A stretch of 64,000 nt of DNA from JBDTSW01 sp963807385 (GTDB lineage Bacteria > Actinomycetota > Thermoleophilia > Solirubrobacterales > 70-9): positions 1,240,001-1,304,000 of the forward strand of contig CAWEBQ010000002.1 in NCBI GenBank assembly GCA_963807385.1, given 5' to 3'. Made by a program: the position numbers and the translations under genes. This document shows, piece by piece, positions 41,931-49,539 of this stretch (its first letter is position 1; every line of letters begins with the position of its first letter). The notes under the pieces were generated by a model. The model saw only the letters and a program-made list of their open reading frames with translations, searched no databases and was not told the origin of the DNA.

Positions 41931-43592
41931 CTAACCCTCGACGGTCGCCGTGACCTGGAACTGAGTGCCCGCGTTGCCATTGCGATTTTCGACGCCGATC
42001 CGGTAGTTGCCCTTCCTGGGGGCGTCCACGGTGACCGTCTCGTCGGAGCTGGTCGCGCTGGTCGAGCGGACGTCGAACTCCGTGCGCGTCGGGTCAGTGC
42101 CCTTGCGTAGGTACAGATCCAGGTTCGGCTCGCACCTCGGGCCGCTCAGGAACTGGCAGGCCGGCCCGTCGACCGTCACCTCCAGCTCGTCCGCGCCGGC
42201 CGGGACCTTGATCGTGTAGCGCTTGAACGTGTCGCGCATCCCGGCCGTGTCGTTGAACGGCGTTGCGCTTGCCAAGAGCTGACGAGCCTGGGTCACCGTC
42301 ACCGGCCTGGTGACGTCGTCCCAGGACTGCATGGCGTCGCGCACGCTCAGCATGACCTGGTAGGTGCCGGGGCCCGGGAACGTGTGGCTGGGGTTCGGCT
42401 GGCTCGAGCCGGCGCCGTAGCCGAAGGCCCACTGGGTCTCGGCGATGCCGAGGTCGTCCGTGGACCGGTTCTGGAACTGGCACGTCGTCCCGACGCAGCT
42501 CTGGGTGAACTCGGCCTCGGGCGTGGCGCCGCCGACCCCGCCGAAGCGGATCATCTTGTTGAGCGGCGAGCCCATGTTCCAGTGCGTCGCGAGGTACTCG
42601 CCCGGCTCCGGGCTCGAGTCGAAGTAGTCGTCGTAGCCGCAGTCGAAGTATTCGCGGTCGGTGCACAGGAACTCGACCCCCTCCTGGTGGTTGGTGCCGC
42701 CGTCGGGCGAGTAGCACATGACGTCCTGCTCATCCCAGCAGTGCCAACCACCCTGGCCGGTCGCATGCGGCGCCGTGTTCTGCACCGCGCCCGAGTTGTG
42801 TCCGTTCTCGTGCATCGCCGTGTTGCCGTTCCAGCAGCTGCGGTAGGTGACGCCGTAGTCACCGGTTGCGCCGGCGACATCCGGGTTGTTGTTGCGGTTG
42901 CCCGCTGACAGCGAGTCGTCGTTCCAGATGTTCCCGATGCCGCAGGCCGCGCCGGTCGGATCCTCCCCGTCGAAGAAGATCGTGTGGTCGGCCCGGAAGT
43001 CGGTCCACCCGGCGGCCTTCGCCGAGGCAACGATCTCCGCGTAGGAGGAGCCGGTCGTCGTCAGGTTGCCGACGAAGATGCGCTGGTCGGACAGGGGGAA
43101 CTCACAGGCCACCCGGTAGTCGGCCGTGGGGCCGCCGGAGGCGAGGGAGTCGCGGTTCAGGACCCAGTTCATCCGACGCATCTGCGTGCGGATCGTCGGG
43201 ACGGACTCCTGGCGGCGATCGGCGCTTGTCGCCGGGCGCGCGTAGATCACGAGCTGGAATCGTTCGCTCGCCTGGCGCGAGAGTGTGCAGTCCGGGGCGC
43301 GCTCGGGCGAGCCGGGCCCGAACTGAGCGGCCTGGCCCGCGGCCGCGGCATCGGCCGCGATCTGCTGCTCGGTGTCGGGGCCGTGGGTGAGCAGGTCGGG
43401 GCCGGGACCCGCATCGACCCGGAACAGGCCGCTATTGGTGATCTCGACATCGCCGCCGAGGCTTCGCTGGACGGATCGTGGCACCTCGTCACCGGGCTCC
43501 AGCGCGACGCCGGGATGATCCGCCGACGCGTTGCTCGTGGGGATGAGGGCCACCGCTACCGCGGTGATGAAGGTCGTGACTCGTGCGTTCAT
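41931..43592 (-). CDS. Exported metzincin-like protease with PKD and PPC-type domains
   Basis: A secreted protein of about 553 residues. A signal peptide (RVTTFITAVAVALIPTSNAS) is followed by a 230-residue N-terminal region. The zinc site is H261-E-N-G-H265 in TAMHENGHNSGAVQNTAPHA, and WHCWDEQDVMCY resembles the Met-turn of metzincins. The third ligand position after the Gly is not a standard His; a His in TAPHA may serve. Then come a PKD-like domain (about 375-440: QWAFGYGAGSSQPNPSHTFP, YQVMLSVRDA) and a C-terminal PPC-like beta domain (RYTIKVPAGADELEVTVDG, NYRIGVENRNG). The ATG at 43592 is chosen. The partner protease converges on it. Confidence 0.8.
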   Translation of the reverse strand: MNARVTTFITAVAVALIPTSNASADHPGVALEPGDEVPRSVQRSLGGDVEITNSGLFRVDAGPGPDLLTHGPDTEQQIAADAAAAGQAAQFGPGSPERAPDCTLSRQASERFQLVIYARPATSADRRQESVPTIRTQMRRMNWVLNRDSLASGGPTADYRVACEFPLSDQRIFVGNLTTTGSSYAEIVASAKAAGWTDFRADHTIFFDGEDPTGAACGIGNIWNDDSLSAGNRNNNPDVAGATGDYGVTYRSCWNGNTAMHENGHNSGAVQNTAPHATGQGGWHCWDEQDVMCYSPDGGTNHQEGVEFLCTDREYFDCGYDDYFDSSPEPGEYLATHWNMGSPLNKMIRFGGVGGATPEAEFTQSCVGTTCQFQNRSTDDLGIAETQWAFGYGAGSSQPNPSHTFPGPGTYQVMLSVRDAMQSWDDVTRPVTVTQARQLLASATPFNDTAGMRDTFKRYTIKVPAGADELEVTVDGPACQFLSGPRCEPNLDLYLRKGTDPTRTEFDVRSTSATSSDETVTVDAPRKGNYRIGVENRNGNAGTQFQVTATVEG

Positions 43593-43774
43593 GCCGAGCA
43601 TGATCGGGGCCGGTGACGGCCTCATCCAGGCGCCTCAGGGCGGAGCTGCGCCAGTTCGAGGTGGGGGCGTTCTCACACCCAGGGTGGGCCGGACCCGGGT
43701 TCGCGACCCGCGAGTTGCAGGTATGTTGCGCATGGTCCCGCCCTCAGCGCGGGCGTGATGGAGGGCGTTTAGCG

Positions 43775-45055
43775 ATGAGCACGAGCGAGTGGATCCAACT
43801 GGCCACGATTCCCGTGTTCACGGGCGTGATCGGGTTCCTCATCAACTGGAGCGGCGTCTGGATGCTGTTCAACCCGATCCGCTTTCACGGGTTCAAGGTG
43901 CCGGGACTGCTCGAGCTCTCGACGCTGCTTCCGCACCGCCTGCAGGAGGTGCCCGGGATCATGCAGGGCGGCGTCGGGTGGCAGGGCATCGTTCCGGCGC
44001 GAGCGGCGAAGATGGGCTCGATCGCCGTCGACAAGGCGATCGCCAAGCTCGGCACCCCGGGCGAGTTCTACCAGCGGCTCGAGCCCGAAAAGGTGGCGGA
44101 GCACATCGTCAGGATGTTCTCGCCCGAGATCCCCAAGATCGTCGACGAGACGATGCGGGAGGAGCATCCGGGGATGTGGGAGAACGTGCCGCCCCGCGGC
44201 AAGGAGGCCGTGTACTCACGCGTGCAGCAGCAGCTTCCCGGGATCGTCAAGCGGATCATGGACGAGATCGGGGTTCACATCGACCAGCTGCTCGATCCGA
44301 AGATCATGGTGATCGACCAGTTCCAGAAGAACCCCGGACTGGTGGTCCGGATCTTCCGCGACTTCGGCCAGAAGGAGCTCAACCTGATGATCGCCTTCGG
44401 CTTCGTCTTCGGGTTCCTGCTGGGCGTTCCCGTGGCGGTGGCGGACCACACTTTCCACCAGTGGTGGCTGCTGCCGATCCTGGGAGTGGTCGTCGGGTGG
44501 ACCACCAACCTGCTCGGAATGCAGCTGATCTTCGAGCCGACCGAGCCGAAGACGTTCCTCGGCATCAAGGTCCACGGCCTGTTCCTGCGCCGCCAGGACG
44601 AGGCGGCCGAGGTGTACGCCCAGATCATCGCCGACGACGTGGTCACGCTCGAGAACATCGGCGATTTCCTGCTCGACGGCCCGCGGGGCGACCGGACCCG
44701 GCAGCTGTTGAGGGACGAGTTGGGCCCGGCGATCGACCAGGCGGCGGGGCCCGTCCGCGCCGCGGTGCGCGTCGCGGTGGGTACCCGCGAGTACGACACG
44801 ATCCGGGAGTCGGTCGCCGAGAGCGCCGGGGGGCACACGATGACCGCGTTCAAGGATCCCGATTTCTCCGAGCAGCAGAGCGAGAAGATCTACAAACTGA
44901 TCGCGCAGCGCACCAAGGAGCTTCCCCCCGCCGACTTCGTCGAGATGATGCGCTCGGCGATCAAGGAAGATGAGTGGATGCTCTACGCGCACGGAGCGAT
45001 CATGGGCCTCGCCGGCGGGTTCCTGCATCTCTGGATATTCGGGGTCAGCGGATGA
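43775..45055 (+). CDS. DUF445 family membrane protein
   Basis: A 426-residue membrane protein. The DUF445 hallmarks appear twice: FLINWSGVWMLFNPIRF near the N-terminus and VGWTTNLLGMQLIFEP about two thirds through, each in or next to a membrane segment. Middle helices include LNLMIAFGFVFGFLLGVPVA and WWLLPILGVVVG; a C-terminal helix is GAIMGLAGGFLHLWIFG. Large amphipathic cytoplasmic domains lie between. The biochemical role of DUF445 is unknown. The start is the ATG at 43775, after GGAGGG. It overlaps the next gene by four bases (ATGA), so the two products are likely made together. Confidence 0.88.
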   Translation: MSTSEWIQLATIPVFTGVIGFLINWSGVWMLFNPIRFHGFKVPGLLELSTLLPHRLQEVPGIMQGGVGWQGIVPARAAKMGSIAVDKAIAKLGTPGEFYQRLEPEKVAEHIVRMFSPEIPKIVDETMREEHPGMWENVPPRGKEAVYSRVQQQLPGIVKRIMDEIGVHIDQLLDPKIMVIDQFQKNPGLVVRIFRDFGQKELNLMIAFGFVFGFLLGVPVAVADHTFHQWWLLPILGVVVGWTTNLLGMQLIFEPTEPKTFLGIKVHGLFLRRQDEAAEVYAQIIADDVVTLENIGDFLLDGPRGDRTRQLLRDELGPAIDQAAGPVRAAVRVAVGTREYDTIRESVAESAGGHTMTAFKDPDFSEQQSEKIYKLIAQRTKELPPADFVEMMRSAIKEDEWMLYAHGAIMGLAGGFLHLWIFGVSG

Positions 45056-45900
45056 CCGACGAGCACAACTCCGACGACCCGCTTGAGAGCCCCCGCAGCG
45101 ACCGCGAGGATCGGCGCCGCGAGACGATCGACGACATCCCCGGCCTCGCGCGCCTCGCCGCATCGGCGGCGTGGCACACCACCGAGTGGGCGGCCCGCAG
45201 TTACGCGCGGGCCGGCCTGAGGATCCTGGGCGCCGCGACGCAGCCCGAACGGGCCTCCGAGCTGGCCGACGACGTCCGCGAGGCCGTCGGCGGCTACGCG
45301 CGGGAGGTGACCGGCCAGAAGCAGCACCCGGCGCCGGGGGGAAACGGCGACGCGGACTCCACCCAGGAATGGGCCGAGCTACGAGTGCTGGGCGCCGAGG
45401 TGATGCGAAAGGCGCGCGACGTCAACTACGTCGAGACGGCGCATCCGGCCTACGAACGCATCCTCGGGGACCTCGCCCCGGACGAGGCCAGGATCCTCCA
45501 CCTCTTCATGCTGGCTGGACCACAGCCCAGCCTCGACGTCCGCACCGGCGGACCGTTCTCGCTGATCAGCTCCGAGCTGATCGCCCAGGGGTTCACGATG
45601 ATCGGCGGGCGCGCCGGGTGCCGGTACCCATCGCGCGTCCCGCAGTACCTGAACAACCTGCATCGCCTCGGGATGATCTGGTTCTCCCGCGACACGCTTC
45701 ACGACCCGGTTCAGTACCAGGTCCTCGAGGCGCAGCCCGACGTGCTCGAGGCGACGGGCTCGGTGCGCATGGCGAAGGTGGTGCGCCGCAGCATCCACCT
45801 CACACCGTTCGGCGAGGACTTCTGCCGGGTCTGCCTGGCAATCGACGGCGAGGGCGATCTGAGCGATCTCCCCCCGCACGCCGACCCCGAGCCGGAGTAG
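45052..45900 (+). CDS. Abi-alpha-like (DUF4393) protein
   Basis: A 282-residue protein coupled to the DUF445 gene by an ATGA overlap. After an acidic start and an Arg-rich stretch, a region LARLAASAAWHTTEWAARSY and RAGLRILGAATQ is helical. The C-terminal 170 residues carry AYERILGDLAPDEARILHLF, VPQYLNNLHRLGMIWFSRD and IHLTPFGEDFCRVCLA, a pattern I associate with the DUF4393/Abi-alpha family (named after a phage-abortive-infection protein). The ILGDLAPDEARIL motif reads like a two-helix sensor. It may be an envelope partner of DUF445 rather than a defence gene. Function unproven. Confidence 0.68.
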   Translation: MTDEHNSDDPLESPRSDREDRRRETIDDIPGLARLAASAAWHTTEWAARSYARAGLRILGAATQPERASELADDVREAVGGYAREVTGQKQHPAPGGNGDADSTQEWAELRVLGAEVMRKARDVNYVETAHPAYERILGDLAPDEARILHLFMLAGPQPSLDVRTGGPFSLISSELIAQGFTMIGGRAGCRYPSRVPQYLNNLHRLGMIWFSRDTLHDPVQYQVLEAQPDVLEATGSVRMAKVVRRSIHLTPFGEDFCRVCLAIDGEGDLSDLPPHADPEPE

Positions 45901-45961
45901 CGCTAGATATAGCGTTATTCCGAACACTGGCACCACCCCTAGCCCCCGGGGTCAGGCACGC

Positions 45962-46008
45962 GCACCGGGCGCCCGGTGCCTGGCACCCCCGGCCCGGTGC
46001 CTGGCACC
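45962..46008. repeat. Cluster of nested palindromes (GGTGCCTGGCACC type)
   Basis: An 18-bp perfect palindrome (GCACCGGGC/GCCCGGTGC, 45962-45979) overlaps a 13-bp palindrome GGTGCCTGGCACC (45975-45987). That palindrome is repeated exactly at 45996-46008, 21 bp away. It lies in the intergenic gap after the Abi-alpha-like gene and looks like a short dispersed palindromic element rather than an operator. Confidence 0.65.
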
Positions 46009-46028
46009 CGTGTGGGTTGTTGGGACGG

Positions 46029-46058
46029 GTGGTACGGCTCTGGTACCGTTCGTACCAC
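46029..46058. promoter_or_regulatory. Three TGGTAC half-sites upstream of MpaB/TetR operon
   Basis: TGGTACGG (46030-46037), TGGTACCG (46041-46048) and CGTACCA (46051-46057) are spaced about one helical turn apart; the outer two form the inverted arms GTGGTACG and CGTACCAC. They end just before the GTG start of the MpaB gene. The TetR regulator encoded by the next gene is the likely binder. The same GGTACG/CGTACC half-sites flank the mce operon start at 58133-58148. Confidence 0.65.
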
Positions 46059-46059
46059 G

Positions 46060-46992
46060 GTGAGCGCGCGTCCCCTCATGGCGACCGACGAGGAGCTCGA
46101 GGAGATCATTCTCGGGCCCGGGTCGCTGGTGTGGCGGCTATTCGATGACCCCCGTCTCTTCGCTGCATCCGGCTATGCGCTCCTGCTGCAGGTCTCGCAC
46201 GCCACGGTCGGCGACGGGGTGCGCGATCACTCGACCTTCGAGCAGGATCCGTGGGGGCGCCTGCTGCGCACGATCGACTACCTCTACCTCCTGACCTACG
46301 CGGGACGCGAGGCGGCGGCCGTCGGGCGCCGGCTTCGCGAGGTTCACAAACCGATCAAGGGCACCAACGCGGACGGCAGCAAGTATCACGCGCTCGAGCC
46401 CGACGCCTACCTCTGGGTCCACGCGACGCTGCTCGAGGGTGCGGTGCGCGCCTATCTGCGGTTCGTGGGCCCACTCACCCCGGACGAGACCGAACGGATC
46501 TACTCCGAGTACATGCCGCTTGGGAGGCTGCTGGGGATCCGCATCGACGAGATGCCACCGACATGGGGGGACTTCCTCGACTACTTCGACGACACGGTCG
46601 AGAACACACTCGTACACCACGAGACCGTGGACCGGGTCATGCGCTCGTTCGAGGCGCCCGGCCGGCCACCGCAGCTCCCGCCGTCACTCGAGGGCCTGTG
46701 GAAGCTCCTGCGGATCCCGCCCGCCCGCGCGCTGCGCGTGACGACGACGGGAATGCTCCCACCCACCCTCCGGGAGCGGTTCGGCCTGAGCTGGACGAAG
46801 GTCAACGAGCTCGAGTTCCGTGGGCTCGCCGCGGCCTCACGCGCCGCGGGGCCGGCGATCCCGGGGCGGCTGAAGAACATCGGCCCCGAGTACCTGCGCT
46901 GGCGCGCGGAGGACATCGCGCGCGGGCCTCTCGGTGCGGGGGCCGACGGCGAAGGCGCCGAGTCGCCGTCCGGGGTCGCCAGTGCCGCCTGA
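46060..46992 (+). CDS. MpaB family (DUF2236) oxygenase-like protein
   Basis: A protein of 310 residues from GTG 46060 (VSARPLMATDEE); ATG 46078 is the alternative. The family includes the latex-clearing oxygenase and fungal MpaB, which cleave polyprenyl double bonds or side chains. Typical features: GPGSLVWRLFDDPRLFAASG, LLRTIDYLYLLTYAGREAAA, His in REVHKPI and WVHATLLEGA, and PDAYLWVHATL. ENTLVHHETVDRVMRSF supplies further His. These His residues bind heme in some members; that is inferred here. It precedes a TetR regulator with an 11-base overlap and an operator cluster, and lies 1 kb from the mce operon's 3' end. Oxidation of a terpenoid or sterol-like substrate is plausible. Confidence 0.88.
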   Translation: MSARPLMATDEELEEIILGPGSLVWRLFDDPRLFAASGYALLLQVSHATVGDGVRDHSTFEQDPWGRLLRTIDYLYLLTYAGREAAAVGRRLREVHKPIKGTNADGSKYHALEPDAYLWVHATLLEGAVRAYLRFVGPLTPDETERIYSEYMPLGRLLGIRIDEMPPTWGDFLDYFDDTVENTLVHHETVDRVMRSFEAPGRPPQLPPSLEGLWKLLRIPPARALRVTTTGMLPPTLRERFGLSWTKVNELEFRGLAAASRAAGPAIPGRLKNIGPEYLRWRAEDIARGPLGAGADGEGAESPSGVASAA

Positions 46993-47620
46993 GGCCGTCG
47001 CGGCGGGGGCGGGCCGGCTGCTCAGCCTCGCCCTCGATCCCGCCGTGGCCACGCCGGGCGATCCGACCAGCGAGCGGATCCTCGACGGCGCCTTGGCGCT
47101 GGTCGCCGAGGAGGGGATGCGGGCGGTGACGATGGACGCCGTGGCCGCCCGAGCCGGCGCGGGCCGGATGACCGTGTACCGGAGGTTCGGCGACCACGCG
47201 GGACTGCTCGAGGCGCTCACCGTGCGCGAGACGCGTCGGGCCCTGGCGCAGATCGCCGCCACCCAGGCGGACGCGTCGATCGGTGCGGTCGATCTGGTCG
47301 CCGAAGGCTTCGCAGCGGCCATTCGCATCGCGCGCGAGCACCCGCTGTTCAGCCGCATACCCGCGACCGAGGTGATCGGCGGGCTCAACTCACCCAACGA
47401 CGAGGCGGGCGGGATGGTGCGCGGCTTCCTCGCCGAGCGGATCCGCGAGGGTCAGCGCCGGGGCGAGATGCGCTCGCTCGACCCCGAGCACGCCGCCGAG
47501 CTGCTGCTGCGGATAGGCGTCTCGTTTCTGCTCATCCCACGCAGCACGATCCCGCTCGACGACGACGCCTCGGCCCGCCAAGCGGCCCGGAAACTGATCG
47601 CGCCGATGCTCGCCGCGTAG
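46982..47620 (+). CDS. TetR family regulator
   Basis: A 212-residue TetR regulator starting at GTG 46982, overlapping the MpaB gene by 11 bases. The HTH is SERILDGALALVAEEGMRAV, then TMDAVAARAGAGRMTVYRRF (canonical). The C-terminal domain includes FRIAREHPLFSR-like IRIAREHPLFSRIPATEVIG and AAELLLRIGVSFLLIPRSTI. It is co-transcribed with the MpaB gene behind three TGGTAC half-sites. Since the same half-site sits before the mce operon 12 kb away, this protein may coordinate both units. Its ligand is unknown; a lipid or CoA ester is plausible. Confidence 0.9.
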   Translation: MPPEAVAAGAGRLLSLALDPAVATPGDPTSERILDGALALVAEEGMRAVTMDAVAARAGAGRMTVYRRFGDHAGLLEALTVRETRRALAQIAATQADASIGAVDLVAEGFAAAIRIAREHPLFSRIPATEVIGGLNSPNDEAGGMVRGFLAERIREGQRRGEMRSLDPEHAAELLLRIGVSFLLIPRSTIPLDDDASARQAARKLIAPMLAA

Positions 47621-47713
47621 CGGTCTCCGGGTAGCACCCGCGCGTCCGGCCGGGCGGCAGCACCTAGAGGACGCAGCACGCCGCAGATCAGCGGCCCGAG
47701 CTTGCGGGCGCGC

Positions 47714-48175
47714 TCAGTCGGTCGGCTCGCCGCCGCCCGGCGGGGGCGTCCCGCGAAGGCGGTCCCGGAGGCTCACCGCGCGCTCCGTCAGGCCCTGGAT
47801 CGGCGCGGCCAGCTCCAGCGACTGCTCGATCAGCCGGTTGGTGCGCTCGACCGAGTCGCGGGCCTGCTCCGCCGCGCTGGTCGCCGCACGGCCCATCTCG
47901 AGCATCGGCTCCGCGAGGGCCTGGATCCCCTGGGCGGCCTGGAGCATCGGCTCCGCGATCGCGTGGAGCTCCTGCGCGGTGCGGTTCATCTGCTCCGCCA
48001 GATCCTGCATCGCGCGGAGCTGGTCGAGGACCTCCTGCGGCAGGCCCGCCATCGCCGTCAGCTGATCGCGGATGTCGATGATCGCGTCCGTCGCCCGGCC
48101 CACGTTGCGCGTCAGCGCCGCGGGCAGCGTGACGACCGAGGCGGCGTCGGAGATCTGCTTGCGGAGGTCGGCCAC
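47714..48175 (-). CDS. Hypothetical coiled-coil protein at the end of the mce operon
   Basis: A 153-residue protein starting at GTG 48175. It is nearly all amphipathic helix: DIRDQLTAMAGLPQEVLDQL, MNRTAQELHAIAEPMLQAAQ, ARDSVERTNRLIEQSLELAA, with a Pro/Gly tail. Internal AEPMLxxxxGIQALAEPML repeats suggest a coiled coil that could pack against the Mce helical domains. It follows the sixth mce gene by 26 bases in the same direction and is probably the last gene of that operon. No signal peptide or membrane helix is seen. I do not recognise a named family; it is a candidate mce-associated protein. Confidence 0.65.
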   Translation of the reverse strand: MADLRKQISDAASVVTLPAALTRNVGRATDAIIDIRDQLTAMAGLPQEVLDQLRAMQDLAEQMNRTAQELHAIAEPMLQAAQGIQALAEPMLEMGRAATSAAEQARDSVERTNRLIEQSLELAAPIQGLTERAVSLRDRLRGTPPPGGGEPTD

Positions 48176-48201
48176 GTCTCGAAGCCTACGCCGACTCCGG
48201 G

Positions 48202-49539
48202 CTACGGGCCGCCGTTGGGCCCGGGCGGATCGAAGGGCTGCACCCGCGGGTAGGACCCCGGCACGTAGGGCTCAGGGTCAAGCGCGTCGTTCGGCTCCGG
48301 GTAGGCGTTGTGGCAGAAGCCGGTGTTGGCCGGGATGTCGTCCTCGGGCTCGCACGTAGCCGGGGTCGGGGCGTCATTGGCCTCGCCGGGCTCGAACAGG
48401 ATCGAGAAGCGCGCCCAGCGCCCGGTGCTGTCGCCGTGGGCCGTGACGCTCGCGAAGTTGGCGAAGAAGGACGCGATGCCGCCGGCCCTCGGCGCCGTGT
48501 ACCTCAGGCCCCCCACCAGGTTGCGGGCAGCGGGCGCAAGCTTCGGCGCGGTGGTCCGCAGCAGCGTGACGATCTCGAGCGTCTTGCGAAGCGACGGGAT
48601 CCCCGCGAGCCCGGCGATCGCGTCGATCGCGTCGCCGCTCAGCGGGCCGACCTCGCTGAGGATCGTCACCAGGTCGGGGGCGCCGCGCCTCAGGCCGCTC
48701 ACCACCGGCCTGGCGTCGGCGATCAACGGGCGCGCCTGCGCCAGGACCTCCCGCGTCGAGTCCAGGAGCCGGGGCAGTTCGCCCAGGCCCTCCTCCAGCG
48801 AGGCGCGCCCCGAGGCGATCGCCTCCAGGGAGATCCGCCCCGAGCCGACGATCGACCGCAGGGCGGCCTCACGGCTGCCCAGCTCCTCCAGGACCAGGGC
48901 GCCGTCGCGGGTGAGGCCGGCGATCTCGTCCTCCTGGCCCTCGAGCGCTCTGGTGAGAGCTCGCAGGTTGCGAATCGTCCGGGCGAGGTTGGCTACGGTG
49001 GAGTTGAGCCGGCCGCCGGACCCCTCGGACCTGGTCGCATCGTCGAGCGTGCCGACAACCGATCGCACGTGCTCGCGACCCTGTGCGTCGAGGAAGTCCA
49101 GTCCCTCGTCGAAGTCAACGCTATCGAGGGCCTTGACCTGCCCCCCGGAGCTGAGCGGCTCCGCCCCGTCCGTGCCGGGGTACAGGTTGATGTAGGGGTC
49201 GCCGAGCAGGGTCCGCTCCCCGACGACGGCGCTGGCGTCGGCGTACACCGGGCCGAACTCGTCGTCGACGGTGAACGAGACGACCGCCTGCGAATCCTCC
49301 TTCACGAAGTCCACCCCGGTCACCTTGCCCACCTGGACGCCGCGCACCAGCACCGGCTGCTTCGAGGGCAGCGCCTCCGTGTCGTCGAAGGTCGCCTCCA
49401 GCGTGTAGGGCTCCCCGACAACCGCCCCCAGCGGGCTCGGCCCCCGGAACGCCTCGTTCAGATACACGAAGGTGATCAGCGCGCCGATTGCGCAGACGAT
49501 GCTGAAGGCGAGCCCGAGCTTGGGGATGCGATGGTCCAC
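48202..49539 (-). CDS. mceF: Mce family lipid-transport protein, sixth of the operon (MceF position)
   Basis: A 445-residue protein. A single N-terminal membrane anchor (LGLAFSIVCAIGALITFVYL) is followed by an MlaD-type domain (about 40-125: YTLEATFDDTEALPSKQPVL, VRGVQVGKVTGVD, VGERTLLGDPYINLYPG) and a long helical region (about 150-380) with many alanines and leucines that in Mce proteins forms the lipid-conducting tube. The C-terminus has a Pro/Glu-rich tail with cysteines (ATCEPEDDIP, GFCHNAYP). The start is directly next to the preceding stop. It acts outside the membrane and conveys a hydrophobic compound with its five relatives. Substrate unknown. Confidence 0.9.
   Translation of the reverse strand: MDHRIPKLGLAFSIVCAIGALITFVYLNEAFRGPSPLGAVVGEPYTLEATFDDTEALPSKQPVLVRGVQVGKVTGVDFVKEDSQAVVSFTVDDEFGPVYADASAVVGERTLLGDPYINLYPGTDGAEPLSSGGQVKALDSVDFDEGLDFLDAQGREHVRSVVGTLDDATRSEGSGGRLNSTVANLARTIRNLRALTRALEGQEDEIAGLTRDGALVLEELGSREAALRSIVGSGRISLEAIASGRASLEEGLGELPRLLDSTREVLAQARPLIADARPVVSGLRRGAPDLVTILSEVGPLSGDAIDAIAGLAGIPSLRKTLEIVTLLRTTAPKLAPAARNLVGGLRYTAPRAGGIASFFANFASVTAHGDSTGRWARFSILFEPGEANDAPTPATCEPEDDIPANTGFCHNAYPEPNDALDPEPYVPGSYPRVQPFDPPGPNGGP

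Noticed and set aside
45899..45918. A small stem after the Abi-alpha-like gene as a terminator
   Set aside because: CGCTA/TAGCG gives only a 5-bp stem with no T-run, so I did not call it a terminator.
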